Positions 16,252 through 24,993 of a stretch of 64,000 bases of DNA are shown here, one piece after another. Made by a program: the position numbers and the translations under genes. A model generated the notes under the pieces. The model was not told where the DNA came from. It was given only the letters and a program-made list of their open reading frames with translations, and did not search any database. The stretch lies in NCBI GenBank assembly GCA_934749845.1, contig CAKVHQ010000001.1:62001-126000 (forward strand), given 5' to 3'. This stretch comes from an uncultured Clostridia bacterium (GTDB taxonomy: Bacteria; Bacillota; Clostridia; Christensenellales; UBA1242). Position 1 is the first letter of the stretch; each line of letters starts with the position of its first letter.

Positions 16252-18084
16252 TTAATGTTTATTTGAACGAATTTCGCTTAAATATTGTTCTTGTTCAAGC
16301 GACAAAAGTTTGCAAAATTGTTTATACATGTTATTTGGTTTGTTTTTGAAAATATACGCTTCAACATCTTCCATAAGTTGATATTGAAAATCAATATCCG
16401 TTCGATTTTTTAACGAGAAACTCATATAGTAGTCGTAAACAAGTTTAAGACCAGAAGTTGAATCTAGTTTGGCACATTTATTCATAAATGCTCTATAAAA
16501 TTTATTATACTCTTTTCGTTCATCACTTAATAATTCCAAATTATCTAAAAAGAGTTTTTCGTGTTTTGGAAATAGAACTTTAAATAATGCCTTATTTTTG
16601 TTACAAATGCTCATTAACATTTTTGTGTCTATAATGCTAACCATGTCGAAATTATAGTTTTGGTTTATTGACAAAAATTTCGTTATTAGTTGTTCTGCCT
16701 TTACCTTATTTTTAGGCAAATAATTATTGTTTGGATTAAATAGTAGGGAAAAAATAGCTTGGTAATTTAACGAATAGGCACGGTTATTCATTATACCATA
16801 ATTTTGAATTGATAGAATTAAACTAAATATTTCAAAAGTCTTATATTTTTCAAAATTATCATCGCAAAGAAGTGGCATTCCATACATAATGCTTCTTAAA
16901 ATAATTCCAAACTTTTCACTATAATCTTTTCGTGATAAATCAAGGTCAAATTGCAAGCAATTTTTAAGTCTTGAAAAGCAGAATTTGGCACTTTCAAAAT
17001 ATTCCTTTATTTCATTAGATTGCTTTAGTTTAGCATACACTAAATTTTGGTCATAATATGATGAATAATCTCTTAACCAAGAAGAAAGTGTAAGACTAGA
17101 GAAATTTTTACCTTCAACGACATATTTATTAAGCATGATATCAAACGAACTTATAAGCAATTCACTATAGCATTGATAAAGAAGGTTGATATCACATCCC
17201 TTCGTTTCTGCTTGAATACATGCATCAACAAGATTGAAAAGTCTATAAACTTGCATTGTATTATTTAAATGAAATACATTTGCAAAATAATCAACAAACC
17301 CATCACAATCGCAACCAAAAAAGTATGTAAATAGTTTGTTTAAATCTAAACATTCTAGTAGTGGCGTTAGTATGATTCGTGAATAATCATAAGAAAGGTG
17401 CTGTGGGTCTGGACGAGTTCGACCTTGATTTTTATAGATATAGATATTAACATATTCGGTCATAACTTCGGTTAGACCCAAATAAGCAGGAATTACAAAT
17501 AAAGCATTTTTGTCATAGCACGAAATTACATCTGTAAAGCCAACTTTATTTAAACTTTTGTTACTGCTGGCACAATGAATTAACTCATGTTGAACATAAT
17601 ATGTAAAAAATTCTGGCTTAAATTTTAGTGAGGCACTTGGAATTGACATTGAGTTATCGGTGGGATTATAAAATGCCGTAACATTTTCTTTTTTACAAAT
17701 TCCTTTGCTTTCATCATAGTCTTCTTCCACTATGGTAAGATGTTTAAAGTTATCTTGAATTCTAGACAAAATATCTTTGTTTAAAAAGGAAAGTTCATCT
17801 AAAATATCTTTTAAAGTTTTTTCAAGTGCTGGAACAACGCTTGTTTTCATTTTTTGGGATAAACTAGAATCTAAAGTTATAAAGAAATAAGGAGTGCGTG
17901 GTCTTTCAAAAACAGAATTAAGTTTATCTGTAATAGTTTTATTTGGTTCAACAAAACAATCATCTTGCTTTTCAAAGAACGCAAAAGCATTATCAATTTT
18001 GTTTGCGCATAATAAAACTTTCTTATTTTCCACATCTAAAGGAACTAAAATATGATATTTTTTCACTAATTCGTTATATGTCAT
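16252..18084 (-). CDS. Putative zinc-dependent protease of unknown family (HExxH)
   Basis: 610 residues with HELIH at 166-170 and a downstream GLTEVMTEY stretch (203-211) whose Glu206 or Glu210 could be the third zinc ligand, as in gluzincins, where families often show a GLTEYLT-like motif about 30-40 residues after the HExxH. No signal peptide or membrane segment, so it probably stays in the cytoplasm. The C-terminal ~380 residues are helical and rich in Leu, Phe and Tyr. I do not know a named family. It is a single gene between tRNA-Arg and ileS, AT-rich like the neighbouring accessory genes. Ribosome site GGGAG. Confidence 0.65.
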   Translation of the reverse strand: MTYNELVKKYHILVPLDVENKKVLLCANKIDNAFAFFEKQDDCFVEPNKTITDKLNSVFERPRTPYFFITLDSSLSQKMKTSVVPALEKTLKDILDELSFLNKDILSRIQDNFKHLTIVEEDYDESKGICKKENVTAFYNPTDNSMSIPSASLKFKPEFFTYYVQHELIHCASSNKSLNKVGFTDVISCYDKNALFVIPAYLGLTEVMTEYVNIYIYKNQGRTRPDPQHLSYDYSRIILTPLLECLDLNKLFTYFFGCDCDGFVDYFANVFHLNNTMQVYRLFNLVDACIQAETKGCDINLLYQCYSELLISSFDIMLNKYVVEGKNFSSLTLSSWLRDYSSYYDQNLVYAKLKQSNEIKEYFESAKFCFSRLKNCLQFDLDLSRKDYSEKFGIILRSIMYGMPLLCDDNFEKYKTFEIFSLILSIQNYGIMNNRAYSLNYQAIFSLLFNPNNNYLPKNKVKAEQLITKFLSINQNYNFDMVSIIDTKMLMSICNKNKALFKVLFPKHEKLFLDNLELLSDERKEYNKFYRAFMNKCAKLDSTSGLKLVYDYYMSFSLKNRTDIDFQYQLMEDVEAYIFKNKPNNMYKQFCKLLSLEQEQYLSEIRSNKH

Positions 18085-18194
18085 AATTTCTCCCGTTTAT
18101 AAAATAAGCATACCACTCAAATGCCAATTTGTCAATATACACAATATTTTTTGCTATAAATATTCTAATTGTAAAAACGCTACTAAAATATTAA

Positions 18195-18228
18195 AAAAAT
18201 GTGCAAATTTTGTTATTTTGCACACTTT
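18195..18228 (-). terminator. Terminator of ileS
   Basis: TGTGCAAA-type stem (18200-18225), followed on the minus strand by seven T. Confidence 0.75.
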
Positions 18229-18238
18229 TTATATTATT

Positions 18239-21200
18239 TTATAAAGTTTTTAGTTTGTATAGTAAAGTTCCTTCATCAAGTTCGATTGTCTTCTCCATGT
18301 CTGGCTCAAAGTTTTCATTAAACGAAATTGCCAAAGTTTCTTGCATAATTTTCTCTTTGTTTTGAGATAGAATTTCGCTTAACTTATCGCTACTTGTAGT
18401 AATTGAAAGTTTAATTCTTGCATCAATATTGAAATTTGCTTCTTTTCGTAAAACTTGAGCATTTCGAATAATTTCACGAAGGATACCTTCTTTAACAAGT
18501 TCGTCATCAAGTTCAATATCTAACACAACTGTTAAATTGCCTTCCTTGGACAAAACAAATTCTTGCTTTGGTTTTGAATTTTTAACAAACAACGAAGAGT
18601 CGAGTTCGCCAAATGGTTCAACCAAAACCTTTCCACTATCAAACTGTGCAACATAGTTTTGCATTTGTTCAAAAGATGCTTCTTCAAGCAATTTTTTAAC
18701 TTTTTGAACATCGCCTTTCAAAACAGCACCTGCCATTTTGAAATTGAGTTGCAAGAAATAGGTATTAAAGCATTGAACATCTGTTGTAACTTCAACTTCT
18801 TTAACATTCACTTCATCTTTGATTATTGTTTGATAAGCATTAAGTGCATTTATTGCATCTTTGTTATCGCTAACAATAAACATCTTTTTAAGTGGTTGTT
18901 TAACCTTTAAGTTGTTTTCTGCTCTTAAATGATTTGCCAAACTCATAACAGTTTGTGTGATTTGTGCATAACTTATAAATTCTGGGAAACTAAAATCGAA
19001 CGCTTTTTGTGGGAAAGATGCAAGCATTACACTTTCTGGGCTAGATTTTTCAATTGCTCTTACCATGTTTTGCCAAATATGCTCTGTCATGAAAGGAATT
19101 ATTGGAGCCATTACAACTGAAATTGCTTTTAATGAATTATAGAGCACATAGTAGGCTACCAATTTATCGCCATCGTTTTCGCTCTTCCAGAATCTTCTTC
19201 TGTTTGCTCTAATATAGAAATTTGTTAAATTATCAATTAAAAGTTCAAAGTCTTTAACAACATTTGATGGTTTATAGTCGGCATAGTTTTTATTTGAATT
19301 AGCAACAAAATTGTTAGTTGCTTCAATTAACCATTTATCTGTGCTTGAAAATTGTTGCTTATTTGGAACAAAATTTTCTAGGGCTGGGTTGTCGATGCTT
19401 GCATAGGTGTTAAAGAATGAGTAGGCATTCCATAGTCCCAACATTTTTCGTCTTGCTTCGTCAATCAAGGTATAGCCAAAACGCATATCGTTTGTTGGGT
19501 TTGCACCGGCGTACAAATATCTAATTGCGTCCGCGCCAACTTTGTCGGCAACAGCGTCACATTCAAGGCTGTTTCCACCACTTTTATGAAATTCGTTGCC
19601 GTTTTCGTCTTTAACATATTGATAGGTGCAAACTCTCTCAAATGGTGCTTTGCCAGTTAAAACAACGCTCATAACCAAAATGGAATAGAACCATAATTTA
19701 ATTTGTTCTATCATTTCGCAAACAAATTCGTTTGGAAAGTTTTGTTCAAAGTACGCTTTGTCGGTAAAGAATTTTTTTGTGCTGAATGGAGTAATTCCCG
19801 CGTCTAGCCAGCAATCGCCAACTTCTGGAATTCTTGTTAAAACTTCGCCACAATCACATTTAATTTTGATGTCGTCTATCCAAGGTCTGTGAATGTTTGG
19901 CAAACTGTCAATAAGAGATGGGTCAACAGCTTTTTGGCGGAGTTCTTCCAAACTGCCAATTACATGAAGTTTATTACATTTTGGGCAAACATAGAATGGA
20001 AGTGGCAAGCCATAAAATCTGCTTCGTGAAATGTTCCAATCTCCCATATTATTAAGCCAATCTATCATACGCTTTTTTGCATAATCTGGGTCGAACTTAA
20101 CTGGCTCGATTGCCTTGAGTAGCATTGGTCTAATTTCAGTCATGTCGATATACCAAGTTGAAATTAACTTGTAAACCAAGTCTGTTTTACATCTCCAACA
20201 ATGTGGGTAACTGTGCTTATATTGATGCGAGTATACAAGTTTGTTATCACTTTTCAATCTGTTAACAACATCGTCAACAACATCGGTTGTTTTTTTACCT
20301 GCAACAAAGCCAGTGTTATCAAGCATAATGCCTTGGTCGTTTATTGGGCAAATTTGTGGAAGGTTCTCGGTTAAGCCTAACTCGAAGTCTTCCGCACCGC
20401 AACCCGGAGCAATATGAACAACGCAACTTCCTTCGCTATTATCAACTTGGTCCCAAGCAACAATTCGGTGAACAAAATTTTGTTCTTGAAGTTCTGGGAA
20501 GCATGTTTCATAGGTTAAACCAACAAGTTTGTCGCCTGTAAATTCTTCAACAATTTCGTAGTCTTTTTTCAAAACTCTTTGAACACTATCCTTGCCCATA
20601 ACAAGCAATTCGCCAGTGGATAATTGTTTTGCTTTAACATAAACAAGTTCTGGGTTAACAGCCAAAGCAACATTGGCGGTTAATGTCCATGGAGTAGTTG
20701 TCCATGCAACCATTTTGAAATCGTGGTTTAAAACAGGAAGTTTAATAAACAACGCTGTGTGTGTTACTTCGCTGTATGAACCAGCCATTTCATGCTCACT
20801 TAAACTTGTTCCGCATCTTGGACACCAAGCCATTGGTCTGTTCTTTTTAATAATCCATCCATGCTTGTCGCATTCCTTTAAAAATGCCCAAATGCTTGTG
20901 ATGTTTTCGTCTGTGTTTGTGAAATAACTATGCTCCCAATCCATCCATTGTCCCATTCTTATTGATTGGTTTGTGATTTGGTCGGCATAGTAGTTTACTC
21001 TTTCCATACACTTGTTTGTAAACTTATCAAGTCCGTAATTAACAATTTCTGGTTTACCATTTAAGCCAAGTTCTTTTTCAACATTAACTTCAACCCACAT
21101 TCCTTGAGCGTCAAAGCCATTTTGAAACTGACAACTTTTGCCACACATAGTGTTATATTTTATGGCAATATCTTTTAATGTTCTTCCCCAAAAATGATGC

Positions 21201-21364
21201 ACACCAAGTCTGTTGTTTGCAGTTGCAGGACCATCTAAAAATCTAAAACGCTTTCCGTTTTTATTTTTTTCAACCAACTTGTGAAAGCAGTCGTTATTTT
21301 TCCAAAACGACAAAATGTTTTTCTCTAGTTGAACAAAATCTGTATTTGCACTTTCTTTTTTCAT
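18239..21364 (-). CDS. ileS: Isoleucine--tRNA ligase, divergent catalytic motifs
   Basis: 1041 residues with the layout of a class Ia isoleucyl-tRNA synthetase: N-terminal Rossmann half, zinc-knuckle WCPRCGTSLSEHE, an inserted editing domain (MVAWTTTPWTLTANVALAV), WYIDMTEIRP, the DWNISRSRFYGLPLPF block, and the C-terminal anticodon-binding part. The HIGH motif reads HFWG (57-60, in LGVHHFWGRTLKD) and the KMSKS region reads HKSGGNS, so both catalytic signatures differ from the textbook forms. Such variants exist in a branch of IleRS, so the enzyme is probably functional. No T-box was found upstream. Ribosome site AAGGAG. Confidence 0.9.
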   Translation of the reverse strand: MKKESANTDFVQLEKNILSFWKNNDCFHKLVEKNKNGKRFRFLDGPATANNRLGVHHFWGRTLKDIAIKYNTMCGKSCQFQNGFDAQGMWVEVNVEKELGLNGKPEIVNYGLDKFTNKCMERVNYYADQITNQSIRMGQWMDWEHSYFTNTDENITSIWAFLKECDKHGWIIKKNRPMAWCPRCGTSLSEHEMAGSYSEVTHTALFIKLPVLNHDFKMVAWTTTPWTLTANVALAVNPELVYVKAKQLSTGELLVMGKDSVQRVLKKDYEIVEEFTGDKLVGLTYETCFPELQEQNFVHRIVAWDQVDNSEGSCVVHIAPGCGAEDFELGLTENLPQICPINDQGIMLDNTGFVAGKKTTDVVDDVVNRLKSDNKLVYSHQYKHSYPHCWRCKTDLVYKLISTWYIDMTEIRPMLLKAIEPVKFDPDYAKKRMIDWLNNMGDWNISRSRFYGLPLPFYVCPKCNKLHVIGSLEELRQKAVDPSLIDSLPNIHRPWIDDIKIKCDCGEVLTRIPEVGDCWLDAGITPFSTKKFFTDKAYFEQNFPNEFVCEMIEQIKLWFYSILVMSVVLTGKAPFERVCTYQYVKDENGNEFHKSGGNSLECDAVADKVGADAIRYLYAGANPTNDMRFGYTLIDEARRKMLGLWNAYSFFNTYASIDNPALENFVPNKQQFSSTDKWLIEATNNFVANSNKNYADYKPSNVVKDFELLIDNLTNFYIRANRRRFWKSENDGDKLVAYYVLYNSLKAISVVMAPIIPFMTEHIWQNMVRAIEKSSPESVMLASFPQKAFDFSFPEFISYAQITQTVMSLANHLRAENNLKVKQPLKKMFIVSDNKDAINALNAYQTIIKDEVNVKEVEVTTDVQCFNTYFLQLNFKMAGAVLKGDVQKVKKLLEEASFEQMQNYVAQFDSGKVLVEPFGELDSSLFVKNSKPKQEFVLSKEGNLTVVLDIELDDELVKEGILREIIRNAQVLRKEANFNIDARIKLSITTSSDKLSEILSQNKEKIMQETLAISFNENFEPDMEKTIELDEGTLLYKLKTL

Positions 21365-21385
21365 ATATTCTCCTTAAAAACAAAA

Positions 21386-21422
21386 CACGCAAAAACTTTA
21401 GTTAAACTAAAATCTTTGCGTG
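21386..21422 (-). terminator. Terminator between the 61-aa protein and ileS
   Basis: Stem CACGCAAA/TTTGCGTG with an AGTTtaAACT inner helix, followed on the minus strand by TTTTGTTTTT. Confidence 0.75.
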
Positions 21423-21441
21423 TGAATTACAAAATTTTTGC

Positions 21442-21627
21442 TTATGACTTACTAAACATCGTGCTAAAAAACCATTTAATCCAAGACCAAACATTTTTAT
21501 TAAGTTCGTTGAACTTATCACTAAATTCGGTCCATCCACCTTGAATTAAAAAGCGTAAACCGACTATTGCTAGAATAACCACTGCTAGCCAAAGAATAAT
21601 TCTTAAAACCCATTTTAGTACTTTCAT
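21442..21627 (-). CDS. Small single-pass membrane protein (61 aa)
   Basis: One strong N-terminal membrane segment (WVLRIILWLAVVILAIVGLRFL) and a Trp-rich amphipathic tail (KNVWSWIKWFFSTMF). Function unknown. It has its own terminator before ileS. The ribosome site is weak (GGCGGAAAAA). Confidence 0.5.
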   Translation of the reverse strand: MKVLKWVLRIILWLAVVILAIVGLRFLIQGGWTEFSDKFNELNKNVWSWIKWFFSTMFSKS

Positions 21628-21711
21628 ATTTTTTCCGCCTGTTTTTTTGTATTCACACTTTCGCTAACATAATTATATTAGCAAAAGCAATTTATGTCAA
21701 GAAATTACTAA

Positions 21712-22248
21712 TTATAGTAATTTTGATAATTCTTCTTCTCTTGCAAGTTTAGATATATCAAAAGTCCACTCAACTTTGTCGTTATACTTATTTGTGATTG
21801 TTCTTACGCCACTAGTTCTTGAAAAGCTTTCGTGAAGATTTTGGCTTTTGTAATTTTCCTCGTTTACGCAAGCAGTAAAATACTTTGTTTTATAATTTTT
21901 AGCCAAGTCTACTGACGCACAGTCTAGCAAAGTTTTTGCATAACCAAGTGTTCTATAATCTTCGTGAGTGCCAACAATTTCTAGGTGTTTATGTTTATCA
22001 ATTGTTGAAAATAGTGCAGTGCTTATTGGCTTATCATCTTTTAGCATAAAATAAAGCAAACAACCTTTTTCGTCAAAGAAAAAGTCGTAAAGCGTTGTTT
22101 CAACATTGCCATCTTCCATAACAGACTCGTCTTCCGCACTATCAAATACGCTTGAAAACATTTTTGATAATTCTTCTGGGTTTTTCAAAAAATCAATATT
22201 ATCAAATCTTACAATTTGAAAATCGTTTTTTTCAAAAATTTGTTTCAT
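21712..22248 (-). CDS. GNAT-family N-acetyltransferase
   Basis: 178 residues from the ATG with GAGG nearby (an in-frame ATG at 22275 lacks a site). The acetyl-CoA-binding region shows HLEIVGTHEDYRTLGYAKTLL, a clear variant of the GNAT V-x-x-x-x-x-R-x-x-G-x-A pattern, and the C-terminal part carries YFTACVNEEN. The substrate cannot be told. It lies between leuS and the small membrane protein on the same strand. Confidence 0.75.
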   Translation of the reverse strand: MKQIFEKNDFQIVRFDNIDFLKNPEELSKMFSSVFDSAEDESVMEDGNVETTLYDFFFDEKGCLLYFMLKDDKPISTALFSTIDKHKHLEIVGTHEDYRTLGYAKTLLDCASVDLAKNYKTKYFTACVNEENYKSQNLHESFSRTSGVRTITNKYNDKVEWTFDISKLAREEELSKLL

Positions 22249-22316
22249 ATTATTACCTCTAACTAATACTAACACACTTTAAAAATTTGTTCAATAGTTT
22301 TATAAAATTTTTATAA

Positions 22317-22340
22317 AATAAAAGCCTTGAAAAACAAGGC
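22317..22340 (-). terminator. Terminator of leuS
   Basis: GCCTTG/CAAGGC hairpin followed on the minus strand by TTTTATTTT. Confidence 0.75.
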
Positions 22341-22406
22341 AATTATTTATGTTCATTTATTTAATTTTTTAAACTTTGTAATTATAATAATCTCACTTAC
22401 TAAAAT

Positions 22407-24845
22407 TTAGCCAGCAATAATATTTACCAAACGGTTTTTAATTACAATAATTTTTCGTATTGCTTTGCCATTAAGTGCGGTTTGCGCGGTTTGATTTTCC
22501 TTTACAAGTTGTTCAACAACAGAATTTTCTGCGTTTGATGGTATAAGCATTTTTGCAACAATTTTGTTATTAATTTGAACGGCAATTTCAACTTCGTCTT
22601 TAACGAGTTTTGAAGGGTCTGCAACCGGATAAGTTTCGTCAAACACTGTTTTGTGAGTTTTATGACCTGTGAACCAATCATAGTATTCTTCGGCAATATG
22701 TGGAAGCATTGGTGCAACAAGCAACGAAAGTTTGAAAGCACAATCTCTCATCACAGCAGAATTTTTTTGTTCTAGTGCGTCATACTTGTACATTTGATTT
22801 ACGATTTCCATTACTCTTGCAACGCAGGTATTAAATGAAAATCGTTCCATATCTTGATTGATTGCTTGAATGGAGTTATTGAGAACGAATTCCAGTTGTT
22901 TTTCGTCCCTACCATATGGCACATTTTGTGCCGAAATGTTTTGAGACCATTTCTCAATAATCTTTGACATTCTCTCAACAAACTTGCTTATTGCGTTAAT
23001 GCCATCAAAACTCCATAGACCACCTTCAAGATAGTTAAAGCCAAACATGAGATACATTCTCAAAACATCGCTACCGTAATCCTTAATAACTTCATCGGCT
23101 GTTACTGTGTTGCCACGACTCTTGCTCATTTTAACACCGTCCGAGCCCAAAATTAAGCCTTGATGAACTAGACTTTTGAAAGGTTCGTCAAAGTTAATGT
23201 AGCCATAATCGTGCAAGAATTTTGTGATAAATCTGGAATATAAAAGATGTCCGCAAGCATGTTCAATTCCGCCAACATATTTATCTACTGGCAAAATTTT
23301 ATTTGTCCATTCGCTGTTAAATGGCTCGTCATCGTTTTGTGCGTTTGGATAGCGAAGATAATACCAACTTGAACACATAAAGGTGTCGAGCGTGTCTGGG
23401 TCACGGCGTGCTTTTTGATGACATTTTGGGCACTCGCAATTCATGTATTCTTCGTCGCCAGCAAGTGGGCTTGTGCCTTTTGGTGTCCAGTCCACATTAT
23501 ATGGAAGTTTTACTGGCAAGTCGCTGTATGGCACTGGCACTGTTCCGCAATGCTCACAATGAATCATTGGAATTGGGCAACCCCAATATCTTTGTCTTGA
23601 AACAGACCAATCTCTTAATCTGTAGTTAATTTTTTTGTTGCCAAGCCCTAGTTCTTCAAGTTTTTCAACCATTTTTAAAATGGCAGTGTCGCTGTCCAGT
23701 CCGCTAAACTCTCCACTATTAACAAGTGTGCCTTTTTCGGTGTATGGCAAAGTGGTTTCGCCATTTTTGTTTGATATAACTTGTTTAATTTCAAGGTTAA
23801 AGCGTTTTGCAAAATCGTAGTCACGAGTGTCGTGAGCGCCAACGCCGATAACTGCGCCTGTTCCGTATGACGCAATAACATAGTCCCCAACAAACACAGG
23901 GATTTTTTCGTTGGTTAATGGGTTAATAACATAACTGCCGGTAAACACTCCTGTTTTGGCACTGGTTGTGCTGGTTCGTTCGATTTCGCTTTTTTTAATT
24001 GAATTTAACACATACTCGTCAACCGCTTGTTTTTGCTCTGGTTTAACAAGTTCGTCTATCATTGGGTGTTCGGGTGCAACAACAACGAATGTAACACCAA
24101 ACAAGGTGTCGAGCCTTGTTGTGTAGGCTTTAATGCTGTTTGATGTTCCGTCAATTTTAAGCACAATTTCTGCCCCAACCGATTTATCTATCCAATGTTT
24201 TTGAAGAGCAATAGTTTTTTCTGGCCAATCAAGTTGAGAATGGTCTAAAAGTCTTTCTGCATAATCGGTTATTTTAATAAACCATTGTGTTAATTTTTTG
24301 TGAATAATCACGCTGTCACAGCGTTCACATCTACCGTCTACAACCTGCTCGTTTGCTAGCACTGTGTTACACGATGGGCACCAATTTACTGGTGCATACT
24401 TTTGATATACCAAGCCCTTTTCGTATAACTTTAAAAACAACCATTGAGTCCACTTGTAGTAGTTTGGTTCGCAAGTTTTAATTTCATAGTCCCAATCGAA
24501 AGTTGCTCCCATACCTTTAAGTTGCTGCTCCATAACGGCTATGTTTTTGTGAGTGCTGTCACTTGGGTGTATGCCTGTTTTTATTGCGTAATTTTCGGCT
24601 GGCAAGCCAAAAGCGTCAAAGCCCATTGGTTGGAACACTTCGTAGCCTTGCATTCGTTTAAATCTGCCAAAACTATCACTCAAGCCAAAATTCCACCAAT
24701 GTCCCAAATGCAATTTTGCTCCGCTTGGGTAACTAAACATTTCAAGCAAGTAGTACTTTTTGTCTGCTCTTTGCTTGTTAAATTTATACACTTGGTTTTC
24801 GTCCCAATAAGTTTGCCATTTCTGTTCAATTTCCTTTATGTTCAT
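22407..24845 (-). CDS. leuS: Leucine--tRNA ligase
   Basis: 812 residues, the normal bacterial size. HIGH motif is HLGHW near residue 46 (SGAKLHLGHWWNFGLSD), zinc site CPSCNTVLANEQVVDGRCERC, editing domain with TTRLDTLFGVTFVVVAPEHP, KMSKS as KMSKSRGNT and a regular anticodon-binding domain. The ribosome site is GGAG. A plausible promoter precedes it; no T-box is seen in the 148-bp leader region. Confidence 0.97.
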   Translation of the reverse strand: MNIKEIEQKWQTYWDENQVYKFNKQRADKKYYLLEMFSYPSGAKLHLGHWWNFGLSDSFGRFKRMQGYEVFQPMGFDAFGLPAENYAIKTGIHPSDSTHKNIAVMEQQLKGMGATFDWDYEIKTCEPNYYKWTQWLFLKLYEKGLVYQKYAPVNWCPSCNTVLANEQVVDGRCERCDSVIIHKKLTQWFIKITDYAERLLDHSQLDWPEKTIALQKHWIDKSVGAEIVLKIDGTSNSIKAYTTRLDTLFGVTFVVVAPEHPMIDELVKPEQKQAVDEYVLNSIKKSEIERTSTTSAKTGVFTGSYVINPLTNEKIPVFVGDYVIASYGTGAVIGVGAHDTRDYDFAKRFNLEIKQVISNKNGETTLPYTEKGTLVNSGEFSGLDSDTAILKMVEKLEELGLGNKKINYRLRDWSVSRQRYWGCPIPMIHCEHCGTVPVPYSDLPVKLPYNVDWTPKGTSPLAGDEEYMNCECPKCHQKARRDPDTLDTFMCSSWYYLRYPNAQNDDEPFNSEWTNKILPVDKYVGGIEHACGHLLYSRFITKFLHDYGYINFDEPFKSLVHQGLILGSDGVKMSKSRGNTVTADEVIKDYGSDVLRMYLMFGFNYLEGGLWSFDGINAISKFVERMSKIIEKWSQNISAQNVPYGRDEKQLEFVLNNSIQAINQDMERFSFNTCVARVMEIVNQMYKYDALEQKNSAVMRDCAFKLSLLVAPMLPHIAEEYYDWFTGHKTHKTVFDETYPVADPSKLVKDEVEIAVQINNKIVAKMLIPSNAENSVVEQLVKENQTAQTALNGKAIRKIIVIKNRLVNIIAG

Positions 24846-24865
24846 GGTTATCTCCTAATGCTTAT

Positions 24866-24894
24866 AGTTTAGCATCAAGCATCAATTTAATCAA
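24866..24894 (-). promoter_or_regulatory. Possible leuS promoter
   Basis: On the minus strand TTGATT, 17-bp spacer, TAAACT, close to the leuS start. Confidence 0.45.
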
Positions 24895-24993
24895 GCATTT
24901 TTAAATTCAGCACACACCCGATTTTAGTTTTTGGCACTAAAACTGGAAAAATTGCACTTGGTGGTGTATAGTTTGGATACTAGGAGATAACTT

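Noticed and set aside
24846..24993. T-box leader for leuS
   Set aside because: No specifier hairpin, no TGGN antiterminator sequence; only a promoter-like pair is visible.
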